56,134 bases of DNA, from assembly GCA_009692535.1 (NCBI GenBank), contig SHYZ01000004.1, positions 1-56,134 on the forward strand, given 5' to 3'. Below are positions 48,701 to 55,491 of the stretch, piece by piece. The first letter of the stretch is position 1. Every line of letters starts with the position of its first letter. The stretch comes from Myxococcales bacterium (lineage in GTDB: Bacteria; Myxococcota_A; Polyangia; Haliangiales; SHYZ01). The notes below the pieces were generated by a model. That model searched no databases and was not told where the DNA came from. It saw only the letters and a list, made by a program, of their open reading frames with translations. A program made the position numbers and the translations under genes.

Positions 48701-49212
48701 ACGATCAGTGCGCCGCACTGGAACTGCGGCTGCCGACCGAGGCGCAGTGGGAGTACGCCGCGCGTGCGGGCACGACCTCGGTCTATTGGTGCGGCGATGA
48801 TCCGGCGGAGATCGATCACCGCAAGGCGGGCAACATCTTCGATCAGAAGGCTATTTCCGTCGGCTACTCGGTGCCGAAGACAGGTTCGACGGAAGCTTGG
48901 GACGATGGCTTCAGTGATGTCGCGCCAGTCGGGACGTTTACGGCGAATCCGTTCGGTCTTCACGACGTGATCGGCAACGTTTGGGAGTGGTGCGAGGACG
49001 AATACGCCGGCGACTACGAGAGCGCCCCCGCACGTCCCGGAGACGGAGAGCGATCGCTTCCCGTGCAGGCTGGCACCCGCCACCGCGTCTTCCGCGGCGG
49101 CGGCTGGCTCAACGGGGCCGTGTACGCGCGTTCGGCGAGCCGCTACCGGGGCGATCCCTCGGACCGCATCAACAGCCTCGGCGTCCGTCCCGCCAGGGTC
49201 ATCACTTGGTGA
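45781..49212 (+). CDS. Transmembrane Ser/Thr protein kinase with C-terminal FGE/C-type-lectin-fold domain; DGR target protein
   Basis: The 1143-residue product has, in order: an N-terminal helical region; a Hanks-type kinase (residues about 138-470) with GKGGMGVVY, Lys169, HRD at 289-291, DWG in place of DFG at 309-311, and GTPAYMPPEQA; one membrane helix (about 489-511); a long charged coiled coil with Ala-rich parts (about 515-860); and an FGE-sulfatase domain (about 865-1143). That domain shows LLPGGTFTMGS, RLPTEAQWEYAARAG, GLHDVIGNVWEWCED and VFRGGGW. The catalytic cysteines of true FGEs are absent from the last part, so this is a ligand-binding C-type-lectin fold. Residues about 1099-1139 are encoded by the DGR variable repeat. 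ATG at 45781 begins the conserved region. The kinase faces the cytoplasm and the lectin fold the outside: a receptor whose sensor end can be rewritten (inference). Confidence 0.93.
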   Translation: MPADPMNPPADAPPPDRAAGDARALELFAVWLGRHNDEVDDASFERICRDHAEIAAELRRLKRTLEQVAAALPREESPDGVADRLAAQFGDEVDPRISLDGTDERAHAGASRGAVHPPPTSTWSRLVERIRGRTAPSTRYTVGEVLGKGGMGVVYSIWDADLRRRLAMKVIRRSGEREAPPPRLGATPSPAAVATAQAPIDLVSLGRFIEEAQITGQLNHPGIVPIHELGLDADGRVYFTMRLVKGSTFAQVIEWAATGEQGFNPTRALSVLVAVCDALAYAHAKGVVHRDLKPANVMVGHFGETYVMDWGLARVRGQKDRHDLRLKVTDTTRFKTERDEPASSRDDAQLMTMDGAIVGTPAYMPPEQAFGKTELIDARADVYAVGAMLYHLLTRRMPYVEPGARMSPRMILLAVQHGPPKPLHEIDATVPAELAAICERAMARELGKRYASTQSLAGELRAYLEHRVVAAYETGAVAELKKWIERNQALAASLVAVVVLAIGGLSWNAWTSHRHNEAIATKNRDLTTANAIAEQNASDAREQATRADAAKREAEANLADVLRLGDIKRVRDLEARAKELWPARPELVPEIEGWIADAKEVVSRLDAHRVSLATLRERALPADAPEETTSVTAQRREAEQRQRREDLKRLDAFLAKRAEALAAADQAESAAADAETNAEKKEALGAALAGLAIQRAAVAEELRGGSGGRGTDAGAEAGASASADRVWRFAADATRPQWRHDQLAELVAAIEALQAGIEAPAEVVASWNPSATEAAPPAAFVPAAATIAALQRRIDHAAWVEQVSLDEALDAWQEAITRIATNPKYAVFADRPFKEQIGLVPIGPDPDSGLEEFWHVGTGARPKHDATSGHVVMRDATGVVFILLPGGTFTMGSRDPDADHAVGTPNVNPVLRSDEQPPHAVSLAPFFVSKFELTQAQWLRVAGSNPSWFQEQDGIGRAYPATSPVEQVWWDVAHDQCAALELRLPTEAQWEYAARAGTTSVYWCGDDPAEIDHRKAGNIFDQKAISVGYSVPKTGSTEAWDDGFSDVAPVGTFTANPFGLHDVIGNVWEWCEDEYAGDYESAPARPGDGERSLPVQAGTRHRVFRGGGWLNGAVYARSASRYRGDPSDRINSLGVRPARVITW
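49076..49198 (+). repeat. DGR variable repeat (VR) in the kinase-FGE gene
   Basis: These 123 bases align without gaps to the template repeat at 51548-51670. All 15 differences are at template adenines (to G eight times, T five times or C twice by eye). The 3' 25 bases, ending CCGCCAGGG, are identical, as expected for the initiation-of-mutagenic-homing segment. Twelve codons are AAC in the template; ten of them differ here, at residues 1101, 1104, 1110, 1115, 1120, 1122, 1124, 1128, 1130 and 1132. The stop codon lies 12 bases after the repeat. Confidence 0.95.
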
Positions 49213-49487
49213 CTCTTACGACTTCACCGACCGCATTGGCGATCACCGTGAAGCATCGCTGAGGTCCGCGGTCCGCAGGCCAAGCGCAGCGTGGCCGAAG
49301 GACGGCGGACCGGCCGGGAGCAAGGCGGTGAACCTGGCGCGGAATCGGGAATGACGAGTCCGCATTGCGCGCAATGAGCGGCCGCACGGATTGACATCAA
49401 ACGTGCGATGCGGATGCTGCCCCGATTTTTTTCGATGGCGGTTCGGCAAAGGGTGGGTACTGGGCGGTCTCCTTATGGAGACTCGCG
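49213..49487 (+). other. Intergenic region between DGR target and accessory genes: stem-loop and promoter-like box
   Basis: GGTCCGC (at 49263 and again at 49270) can pair with GCGGACC at 49305-49311, enclosing an inner GGCCA/TGGCC stem (49278-49296). This is a candidate terminator or a cruciform downstream of the VR. A consensus TTGACA lies at 49391-49396 but the matching -10 is weak. A T7 run follows at 49426-49432, and the HRDC gene's GGAG ribosome site is at 49477-49480. No protein is credible here. Confidence 0.5.
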
Positions 49488-50126
49488 ATGCGCGTCAGAC
49501 TGCTCACGTTCCGCTATTCCGCGACACTCGGCGGCTTCGATGACACGCCGCTGGTCGAACTGCTGCGCGACAAGGAACTGATCTCCTTCCGCGAGCACTT
49601 CTTCGCGGTGAACGAAGTTCCGCACCTGACCTGCGTCGTTACGTGGCAGGAGGCGCTGGTGCCGACGCATCGGATCGGCTCGGGAGCAGCCGTTGGCGCC
49701 GTGCCGTCAGCCGCCGCATCCGGCAGAACGGAAACGGCCGCGCGAGCGCGATTCGAGCCAACCCCGCAAGGTCACCCCGCCGCCGAACTCGACGAGCCGC
49801 AGCGCCTGCTCTTCAATTCGCTCCGCGAGTGGCGCGCCACCACCGCGCGCGCCGAAGGCGTGCCACCGTTCCTGGTGTTCACCAACCGCCAACTCGCCTG
49901 GATCGCCACCCAGCGCCCGGAGTCGGCCAACTCGCTCGCCAATGGCCACGGCATCGGCCCGTCGAAGACGCGCCGCTATGCCGAGGCCGTGCTGCGCGTG
50001 CTGCATGGGCCACGGCCGGTGGCGGCGCCTGAACCGGGGGTGGAGTTCGATGCACCGGCTCGAGCCGGGCCGGTCCCTCCCGCCGACTTGATCGTGGCGG
50101 TCCTCACCGCGGCACCGCAACCGTGA
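49488..50126 (+). CDS. DGR-associated HRDC-domain protein
   Basis: The 212-residue product has an N-terminal domain of about 60 residues (MRVRLLTFRYSATLGGFDDT, LISFREHFFAVNEVPHLTCV) that is typical of HRDC proteins found beside DGR reverse transcriptases. A Pro/Ala linker and an HRDC domain follow at about residues 105-175 (LFNSLREWRATTARAEGVPP, LVFTNRQLAWIATQRP). HRDC domains bind nucleic acid in RecQ and RNase D; in DGRs the role is unproven, perhaps helping template or target handling. The stop overlaps the GTG of avd (GTGA), tying it into the retroelement operon. Confidence 0.9.
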   Translation: MRVRLLTFRYSATLGGFDDTPLVELLRDKELISFREHFFAVNEVPHLTCVVTWQEALVPTHRIGSGAAVGAVPSAAASGRTETAARARFEPTPQGHPAAELDEPQRLLFNSLREWRATTARAEGVPPFLVFTNRQLAWIATQRPESANSLANGHGIGPSKTRRYAEAVLRVLHGPRPVAAPEPGVEFDAPARAGPVPPADLIVAVLTAAPQP

Positions 50127-50518
50127 GCGCCATCCCGATCGATCGCCCGGCTCCGTCAACCGCCGGCCCGGAACTCCTGGTGCTGGCGCAATGGGAGGAG
50201 TTCACGGGTTGGCTTCTCGCCCACACCGGCCGCTGGCCGAAGTCGGTCCGCTTCACGCTGGCGCAGCGCGTCGAGGAGCACGCGCTCGACATCACCGAGA
50301 TGCTGGTCGAGTCGCGCTACGTACCGGCTGCACGCGCGGCGCACTTGCGTGAAGTGAACCTCCGGCTCGAGCGGATGCGCCACCTGCTGCGCCTCGCGCT
50401 CGCCACCCACGCCACCTCGAATTGCGGCTTCGAGTCCGTCATGCGCGGCATCGACGAATGCGGTCGGATGGTCCACGGCTGGCGCGAGGCGTTGAAGCCG
50501 AGGAGCACAGAGCGATGA
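50123..50518 (+). CDS. avd: DGR accessory variability determinant Avd
   Basis: Avd forms a pentameric four-helix-bundle barrel that binds the reverse transcriptase and the template RNA and is needed for cDNA synthesis in studied DGRs. The 131-residue product has the size and all-helical look of the family, with segments such as FTGWLLAHTGRWPKSVRFTL, ALDITEMLVESRYV and LRLERMRHLLRLA, and a basic C-terminus. It starts with GTG inside the HRDC gene's stop and ends inside the ATG of the reverse transcriptase (ATGA). Confidence 0.9.
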   Translation: MSAIPIDRPAPSTAGPELLVLAQWEEFTGWLLAHTGRWPKSVRFTLAQRVEEHALDITEMLVESRYVPAARAAHLREVNLRLERMRHLLRLALATHATSNCGFESVMRGIDECGRMVHGWREALKPRSTER

Positions 50519-51528
50519 AGCGCGTCGGCAACCTGTGGCCGCTGGTCACCGATTTCGGAAACCTCCGCCGCGCCGCGTTCCGCGCCGCCGCCAGCAAGCG
50601 CGACCAGCGCGGAGTCGCGGGCTTCCTCGAACGGCTCGAGCCGGAGCTCTTCGCGCTGCAGCGCAAGCTGGTCGACGCCACGTGGCGCCCCGCCCCCACC
50701 CACTCCTTCACGATCCGCGATCCGAAGACGCGCGTCATCACGGTGGCGCCGTTCTGCGACCGCGTCGTCCACCACGCGCTGATCGATCCGCTCGAGCCGC
50801 TGCTCGACCGACGTCTCTGCTTCGAGAGCTTCTCCTGCCGGCGCGGCAAGGGGACGCACAAGGCGCTCAATCACGCGCAGCGGATGCTGCGGCGGCATGC
50901 ATGGTTCCTGAAGCTCGACGTGAAGGCGTTCTTCCCGTCGCTGTCACACGCCGTGGTGATGGCGACGCTGGCGCGCATCGTGAAGGATCCAGAGGTTCTG
51001 CGGTTGGTGGAGCGGATCCTCGCGGCGCACGGAACGGGCGAAGGCGGCGCGCGCGGCGTGCCGATCGGCAACCTCACCAGCCAGTGGTTCGCGAATCTCG
51101 TGCTCGGCCGGCTCGATCACCAGGTGAAGCAGGAACTGCGGATCCCCGGCTACGTGCGCTACATGGACGACTTCGTGCTGTTCGCCGAGGACAAGGCGAC
51201 TCTGCAGGCCGCGCACGGTTGGATCGAGCGGTGGCTCGGCGAGGAGCTCTCCCTGCGGTTGAAGCCGACGGCGACCCAATTGGCGCCGGCGAGCGAGGGA
51301 TTGCCGTTCCTCGGAATCCACCTGTGGCGCGGGACGCGCCGCCTGCGACCCGCGAACCGGCGCCGCACGGTGGCGCGGCTCGCGACGCGCGGGCGGCAGT
51401 TCGCCGCCGGTCGGATCGAGGAGCCGGCCTACCTCGACAGCGCTCGCTCGATCTTCGCCCACTTGCACGGCACCGGATGCCGTGCCTTCGCGCGGCAGCT
51501 CGCAGAAAGGAGTTGTGAGCCCATGTGA
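50515..51528 (+). CDS. DGR reverse transcriptase
   Basis: The 337-residue product is a group-II-intron-related reverse transcriptase of the DGR clade. Landmarks are ITVAPFCDRVVHHALIDPL, FESFSCRRGKGTHKALNHAQ, FLKLDVKAFFPSLSHAVV (first catalytic Asp) and the DGR-specific IGNLTSQWFANLVLGRLDH, where SQ replaces the QG of other RTs. The catalytic YMDD is at residues 216-219. LPFLGIHLWRG then leads into a basic thumb. There is no endonuclease or maturase domain, as expected. The enzyme would copy the template-repeat RNA into cDNA with errors at adenines. The template repeat begins about 20 bases after the stop. Confidence 0.97.
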   Translation: MKRVGNLWPLVTDFGNLRRAAFRAAASKRDQRGVAGFLERLEPELFALQRKLVDATWRPAPTHSFTIRDPKTRVITVAPFCDRVVHHALIDPLEPLLDRRLCFESFSCRRGKGTHKALNHAQRMLRRHAWFLKLDVKAFFPSLSHAVVMATLARIVKDPEVLRLVERILAAHGTGEGGARGVPIGNLTSQWFANLVLGRLDHQVKQELRIPGYVRYMDDFVLFAEDKATLQAAHGWIERWLGEELSLRLKPTATQLAPASEGLPFLGIHLWRGTRRLRPANRRRTVARLATRGRQFAAGRIEEPAYLDSARSIFAHLHGTGCRAFARQLAERSCEPM

Positions 51529-51547
51529 TGGGGACCGGCCACTGGCT

Positions 51548-51670
51548 CCCGCAACCGCGTCAACCGCGGCGGCGGCTGGAACAACGAGGCCGTGAACGCG
51601 CGTTCGACGAACCGCAACCGGAACGATCCCTCGAACCGCAACAACAACCTCGGCGTCCGTCCCGCCAGGG
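51548..51670 (+). repeat. DGR template repeat (TR)
   Basis: This non-coding 123-base sequence is the template for the variable repeat at 49076-49198 (constant offset 2472). Weak similarity may extend left to 51541. It holds 28 adenines, mostly in AAC triplets when read in the target's frame: 12 AAC codons, which random A-mutation can turn into many residues without making stops. Fifteen adenines differ in the VR; none of the 95 other bases does. It lies downstream of the reverse transcriptase, in the same orientation. Confidence 0.96.
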
Positions 51671-51989
51671 CGTCGATCCGCCCGATCGCGATGGTCACTT
51701 GGCCAAAGGCCCCGGACCGCCGCGCCGCGCAAGTGATGCCCAGGCTGGTCTCCTGCGCTTCGATCGGGTGGACGGCTCGCGGTAGCGAGCCGCAGCCCGA
51801 TCGCGGCCGAAGAGTCATGCGCCGCCGGCCGTGGTAGCCGAGGAGACTCGGCGAAGCGGCTGGCGACGCCTCTTTTCGAGTTCGACTCGACCGACGTGGC
51901 TCCGCGAGTCGGCGGTCTCCCACTCCTCGCAAGCGCAATGGAGGACGGTGCACGCCGGGCCCGTTTCCAAGATCTTCAATCGCCGACGA
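51671..51989 (+). other. Non-coding region after the template repeat, with a strong hairpin
   Basis: No gene is credible in these 319 bases. CGGCTCGC (51773-51780) and GCGAGCCG (51785-51792) form a perfect 8-bp stem with a GGTA tetraloop, 102 bases after the TR. An 8-bp GC stem with a GRNA-type loop matches the hairpins reported near DGR target repeats, although here it lies after the TR. It could also end the TR transcript. The convergent methyltransferase gene ends at 51990. Confidence 0.55.
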
Positions 51990-52700
51990 CTACTTCCCCA
52001 GCTTCCTCGCCAGCAGTCGCACGACATGCGTCTTCGGGCCGAGGTTCCAGTCGCTCTCGAAGCGGCCGTCCTCGTAGGCGAGCACGCGCCAGTCGGCGAA
52101 GGTTTGCAGCAGCTCGCCCGGCTTGAACAGCGTCTCCTTTGGCGGGCCGCCGCCGTCGTGCTCGCTGCCCTGGCCCTCGATCACGATCACGCCGCCCTGC
52201 TTCACGGCCGCCTTCAGTCGGTCGACGATCGAGAGCGCGGGGTTGAAGTAGATCACGCTCAGCAGGTCCCACTGCGCGGTGCCGTAGTCGAAGGCGTAGA
52301 GGTCGGCCTCCCGGCAATCGAGGGTGAGCGACTTCGCCGCAGCGCTCGCGCGCGCCTTGTCGAGCCCGACCTTGCTGATGTCGACAGCCGTGGTCTTCCA
52401 GCCGCCGGCCGCCAGCAGCAGTGCGTTGCGTCCATCGCCGGCAGCGAGGTCGACCGCCGTGCCGGGCGCGAGCCACTTCTCGTCGGCGAGGCGACGGAGC
52501 GAGCGAGCGAGAAAGTCGTTCGGTTCGGTGCGGTAGCGCGGCTTGGCGGTGCTAAAGACCTTGTCCCACTTCTCCGGATCGCTGACGCCGCCACCCTGCG
52601 GCTGCGACGGCGAGCGCCACGCGATCGCGAGGCCGGCAACAACCGCGACGGCGAGCAGCAACGCCGCTGCGGCAGCTCGTTCAAGAGCGGATTTCCTCAT
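51990..52700 (-). CDS. Membrane-anchored class I SAM-dependent methyltransferase
   Basis: The 236-residue product has an N-terminal membrane segment (AAAAALLLAVAVVAGLAIAW) and a Rossmann-type methyltransferase domain: GTAVDLAAGDGRNALLLAAGG (motif I), TAVDISKVGLDKARA (motif II) and WDLLSVIYFNPALS (motif IV). The nearest look is the TehB/Methyltransf_25-like group. ATG at 52700 was chosen because GAGGGAG lies eight bases before it; ATG at 52724 is an alternative. The N-terminal anchor is unusual for this fold, which is normally cytoplasmic. The substrate is unknown. Confidence 0.8.
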   Translation of the reverse strand: MRKSALERAAAAALLLAVAVVAGLAIAWRSPSQPQGGGVSDPEKWDKVFSTAKPRYRTEPNDFLARSLRRLADEKWLAPGTAVDLAAGDGRNALLLAAGGWKTTAVDISKVGLDKARASAAAKSLTLDCREADLYAFDYGTAQWDLLSVIYFNPALSIVDRLKAAVKQGGVIVIEGQGSEHDGGGPPKETLFKPGELLQTFADWRVLAYEDGRFESDWNLGPKTHVVRLLARKLGK

Positions 52701-52912
52701 GCGTCGATCTCCCTCGCGCTTCATTTCGTCGCCTGACCCGTCGACGGTCGATGCGGCGCACGATCGTGCCAGAAAACTCTGCGACTGCACGCGCGCGATT
52801 CGCGTTTGCCTGACGCTTCACCCAGCACACCGCCGAACTAGGCGCGCAAGGGAGAGGGCGGCAGGGCGGCACGACCGGCCTGCAAGACGACGCGCCAACA
52901 CGAGATCACACC

Positions 52913-53788
52913 TTGATTCACGCTGCTGCCGCCCTGCTCCTTTCTTGGCTGAACTGCGTCGGCGAACCCGAAGCGCCGGCAGCTGACTTGATGGTCGCCG
53001 CGGCGACCCGTCCGATCTTGGTCGAGGCGGCGCCACTGCTCGGCGGCGACCGCCCGCTCAAGGCGAGCGGGCTCGCGCCAGCGAAGCGCTGCGCCCCGTG
53101 GGTCCTGATCGCGTCCGCGAGCGACGCCCCGCCCGATCGCTACCGGCAGTGGACCGAGGCTCTGGCGCACTGCGGATTCGCGACGCTGGTCGTCGAGCGG
53201 CAGCAGGACGAGGCGTGGTGGCGCTACGCCAAGGCGATCGAAGACGCGGCGACGCTGCTCCGCGCCGGAGCCGCGACGCCGGACCACCCGTTGTTCGAGG
53301 CGATCGATCCGCACCGATTGCTGGTCCTCGCCGACGGTGACGGGACGACCGCGGCGGCGCGGGCGGCGGCGACCATCGTCGATCTCGACGGACTGTTGCT
53401 GCTCGACCCCAACGATGCCGGCGCAGCACTGCCATGGCTCGCCCGCATCGAGGCGCCCGTCGCGACTGTGGCGAGCGGCTTCGAGCGCGAAGAGCACGCG
53501 AACACCTGGTTCCGCGCCGGCCGCGGTGGAACGAGTCGCCGTTGGTTGGTGCAATTCCAAGGCGAGCAGGGGCTGCCTCCGGACCACGGAAAGGAACGGC
53601 CGCGACTCGAACAGGAAGTGCGCGACGTCTGTGTCGCCTTCGTCGAATGCACGCTGCCGACTGCGACGGCTACAGCGACGAGCACGCGGACGCTGACCTT
53701 CGCGGAACGCGCGGGTCGCGGCACGATCGATCGCACGATCAAATCCACCGACGACGCGGCGCGCATCGCGCTCGCGCAATCGCGCTGA
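52913..53788 (+). CDS. Unknown exported protein, possibly alpha/beta-hydrolase-like
   Basis: The 291-residue product begins with a signal peptide (MIHAAAALLLSWLNCVGEPE). The core reads like an alpha/beta fold: a strand before the loop ASASDAPPDRYRQWTEALAH, then FATLVVE, then HRLLVLADGDGTTAAARAAA where a nucleophile elbow would be expected. No GxSxG is present (GDGTT instead), so it may be an inactive or distant relative. The start is a TTG at 52913. A longer frame exists on the other strand (52838-53884), but it is Arg-rich and motif-free and was judged a shadow. Function unknown. Confidence 0.55.
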   Translation: MIHAAAALLLSWLNCVGEPEAPAADLMVAAATRPILVEAAPLLGGDRPLKASGLAPAKRCAPWVLIASASDAPPDRYRQWTEALAHCGFATLVVERQQDEAWWRYAKAIEDAATLLRAGAATPDHPLFEAIDPHRLLVLADGDGTTAAARAAATIVDLDGLLLLDPNDAGAALPWLARIEAPVATVASGFEREEHANTWFRAGRGGTSRRWLVQFQGEQGLPPDHGKERPRLEQEVRDVCVAFVECTLPTATATATSTRTLTFAERAGRGTIDRTIKSTDDAARIALAQSR

Positions 53789-53793
53789 CGCGC

Positions 53794-53831
53794 CGCTGAC
53801 ACCGCGCCGGAAGGCGCCCTCGGCGTCAGCG
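53794..53831 (+). terminator. Two-part hairpin, probable terminator
   Basis: CGCTGAC (53794-53800) pairs with GTCAGCG (53825-53831). Inside it GCGCC (53804-53808) pairs with GGCGC (53813-53817) around a GGAA loop. It begins five bases after the preceding stop codon. No T run follows, so it would be a non-canonical terminator or an mRNA 3'-end protector. Confidence 0.45.
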
Positions 53832-53902
53832 CTCGAGCTTCGCGGAACGCGCGTTCGCAAGCGTCGTAACCGTGGCTTCCCCAACTCTCACGAGGGAAGC
53901 CC

Positions 53903-54514
53903 ATGCCGACGAATCGTCTCCGCGCGTGGTTGCCGCTGATCGTCGCCGCGATTCCGCTGGTCGCTTGGAGCGCGCAACAAGTCGCGCCGAAGGTGACGCA
54001 GCGCCCGTTCGCCGAGCTCAGCACGCGCGGCAGCACGCGCATCTTCTATTGGGGTGGCAACAGCTCGGGCGGGCAGCTCGAGATCCACTACGGCCAGCCG
54101 CCGTGGAAGGCGGAGTACGACGCCGCGATCCCGACCTTGTCGGGCCAGCGTTGGCGGCTCGGCCAGAACTTCTGGACCACGCTCGACACCAACATCGACC
54201 TCGAGCTGGCCGACGTCGAGATCCTGGCGGGTTGCTACTACCTCGCGCTCGAACGCAATGCAGATGGGTCGTTCGTGCTCTGGGTGCTCGATCCGGTCGA
54301 GATCCGTGACGCCCACCTCGACGCTTTCTTGGTCAAGCAGACCACGGGCGGCATCGCGATCCCGCTCGCGTACAAGAGTTCGCCGGTGCTCGCCGACAAG
54401 CTGCAGATCCGGCTCGACGTCGAGCCCAACGTGAAGGACCGAGGCAAGTTCGTCCTCCACTTCGGGTCGCACGAGCTTTCGGCATCCCTCACGATGGCGC
54501 CGGCCCGCGACTGA
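53903..54514 (+). CDS. DUF2911 family exported protein
   Basis: The 203-residue product has a signal peptide (LPLIVAAIPLVAWSAQQVAP) and a beta-rich domain matching DUF2911: the block IHYGQPPWKAEYDAA with SGQRWRLGQNFWTTLDTN after it, AGCYYLALERNADGSFVLWV, and a last strand GKFVLHFGSHELSASL. The family is exported and of unknown role. GGGA six bases before the ATG supports the start. Confidence 0.82.
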   Translation: MPTNRLRAWLPLIVAAIPLVAWSAQQVAPKVTQRPFAELSTRGSTRIFYWGGNSSGGQLEIHYGQPPWKAEYDAAIPTLSGQRWRLGQNFWTTLDTNIDLELADVEILAGCYYLALERNADGSFVLWVLDPVEIRDAHLDAFLVKQTTGGIAIPLAYKSSPVLADKLQIRLDVEPNVKDRGKFVLHFGSHELSASLTMAPARD

Positions 54515-54729
54515 CCGCGGATCGACCACTCCGCAGCACTCCGCACAGCGATCTCTCGCTCCGCAGCGCCAACGCACAGCGCCTCGAACGGGCGGCTCTG
54601 GCGCACGGTACGATGCGCCGCGCCCGCCGGATCGACGCGCAAAGTGCATCGATCAAGCGTCGGCGCGCCGCCGAATGGCGGTTCCCACTGTCCCATTGCA
54701 AACAGTTCCATTGCGAGAGGAAGAAGCCG

Positions 54730-55491
54730 ATGGTTGCAACCGAAGTCGCGTTGCGTTCGCGCGGCAGCGCGCTGAAGGCCGTGCTCGTGCTGGTGGTGGC
54801 GGCGGGCGCTGCCTATGCCTTGTTTCCGGGCGTCCGCGCCATCTTCGACCAGCAGCTCGACAAGGTGGGCGGCTGGAACGACGAGGCGCGCCGCCACGAT
54901 CCAGTCGGCTTCATCGACTACTCGATCGGCAAGCTCAACGAGAACGTCGCCCAGTTCGGCATGGTGAAGGTCGACCTCGCGGTTGCCAAGACGAAGATGC
55001 AGAAGATCCGCGACGACAGCCAATCGAAGGTCACCTTCGCGAGCAAGGAGCTCGAGACTTTCAAGGCGGCCTACAAGGACGCGGCGGGCGGGAAGGGCTG
55101 GCCAGTGACGCTCGCGGGGAGGACCTACGACGAGGCACAGCTCAAGCAACAGGTGAACGTGTTCCTCACGCAGCGGACGAGCTACGAGATGTCCGCGAAG
55201 CAGGCTGCTGACGGCGCCGCCTCGGCCGGCAAGCGCGAAATGGACGTCCTGGCGCGCGTCACAGAGAGCAAGGCGAAGCTCGAGCTGCTGAAGACGCAAC
55301 GGGAGTTGGTGAAGGTCGCCAAGCTCACCGCCGAAACTGAAGCGCTGCTCGCCGAAGTGAACGAAGTGCTCCTGCAGAATGAGGAAGCCACCGCGGCGAA
55401 CCCGGTGCTCACGGTGGAAGAGATGATGAAGCAGAAAGAGTCGAGCTCTGGCGCGTCGAACGCCAACGTCGACGCCTTCCTCAACGGATGA
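54730..55491 (+). CDS. Membrane-anchored coiled-coil protein
   Basis: The 253-residue product has a short cytoplasmic start, one membrane segment (ALKAVLVLVVAAGAAYALFP) and long charged helices likely to form coiled coils (VDLAVAKTKMQKIRDDSQSK, ESKAKLELLKTQRELVKVAK). A Gly-rich motif, WPVTLAGRTYDEAQLKQQV, splits the helices. GAGGAAG precedes the ATG. The next gene starts as ATGA across its stop and carries a similar motif, so the pair probably work together. No family was recognised. Confidence 0.75.
   Translation: MVATEVALRSRGSALKAVLVLVVAAGAAYALFPGVRAIFDQQLDKVGGWNDEARRHDPVGFIDYSIGKLNENVAQFGMVKVDLAVAKTKMQKIRDDSQSKVTFASKELETFKAAYKDAAGGKGWPVTLAGRTYDEAQLKQQVNVFLTQRTSYEMSAKQAADGAASAGKREMDVLARVTESKAKLELLKTQRELVKVAKLTAETEALLAEVNEVLLQNEEATAANPVLTVEEMMKQKESSSGASNANVDAFLNG

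Noticed and set aside
49076-49198. Catalytically active formylglycine-generating enzyme
   Set aside because: The C-terminal part lacks the catalytic cysteines of true FGEs and is the DGR-variable region, so a binding fold is more likely.
51525-51785. 86-residue open frame across the template repeat
   Set aside because: Template repeats are non-coding and the frame differs from the one matching the target protein.
52838-53884. 348-residue minus-strand open frame opposite the hydrolase-like gene
   Set aside because: Arg-rich without signal peptide or motif; the plus-strand frame has a signal peptide and alpha/beta-like strands.
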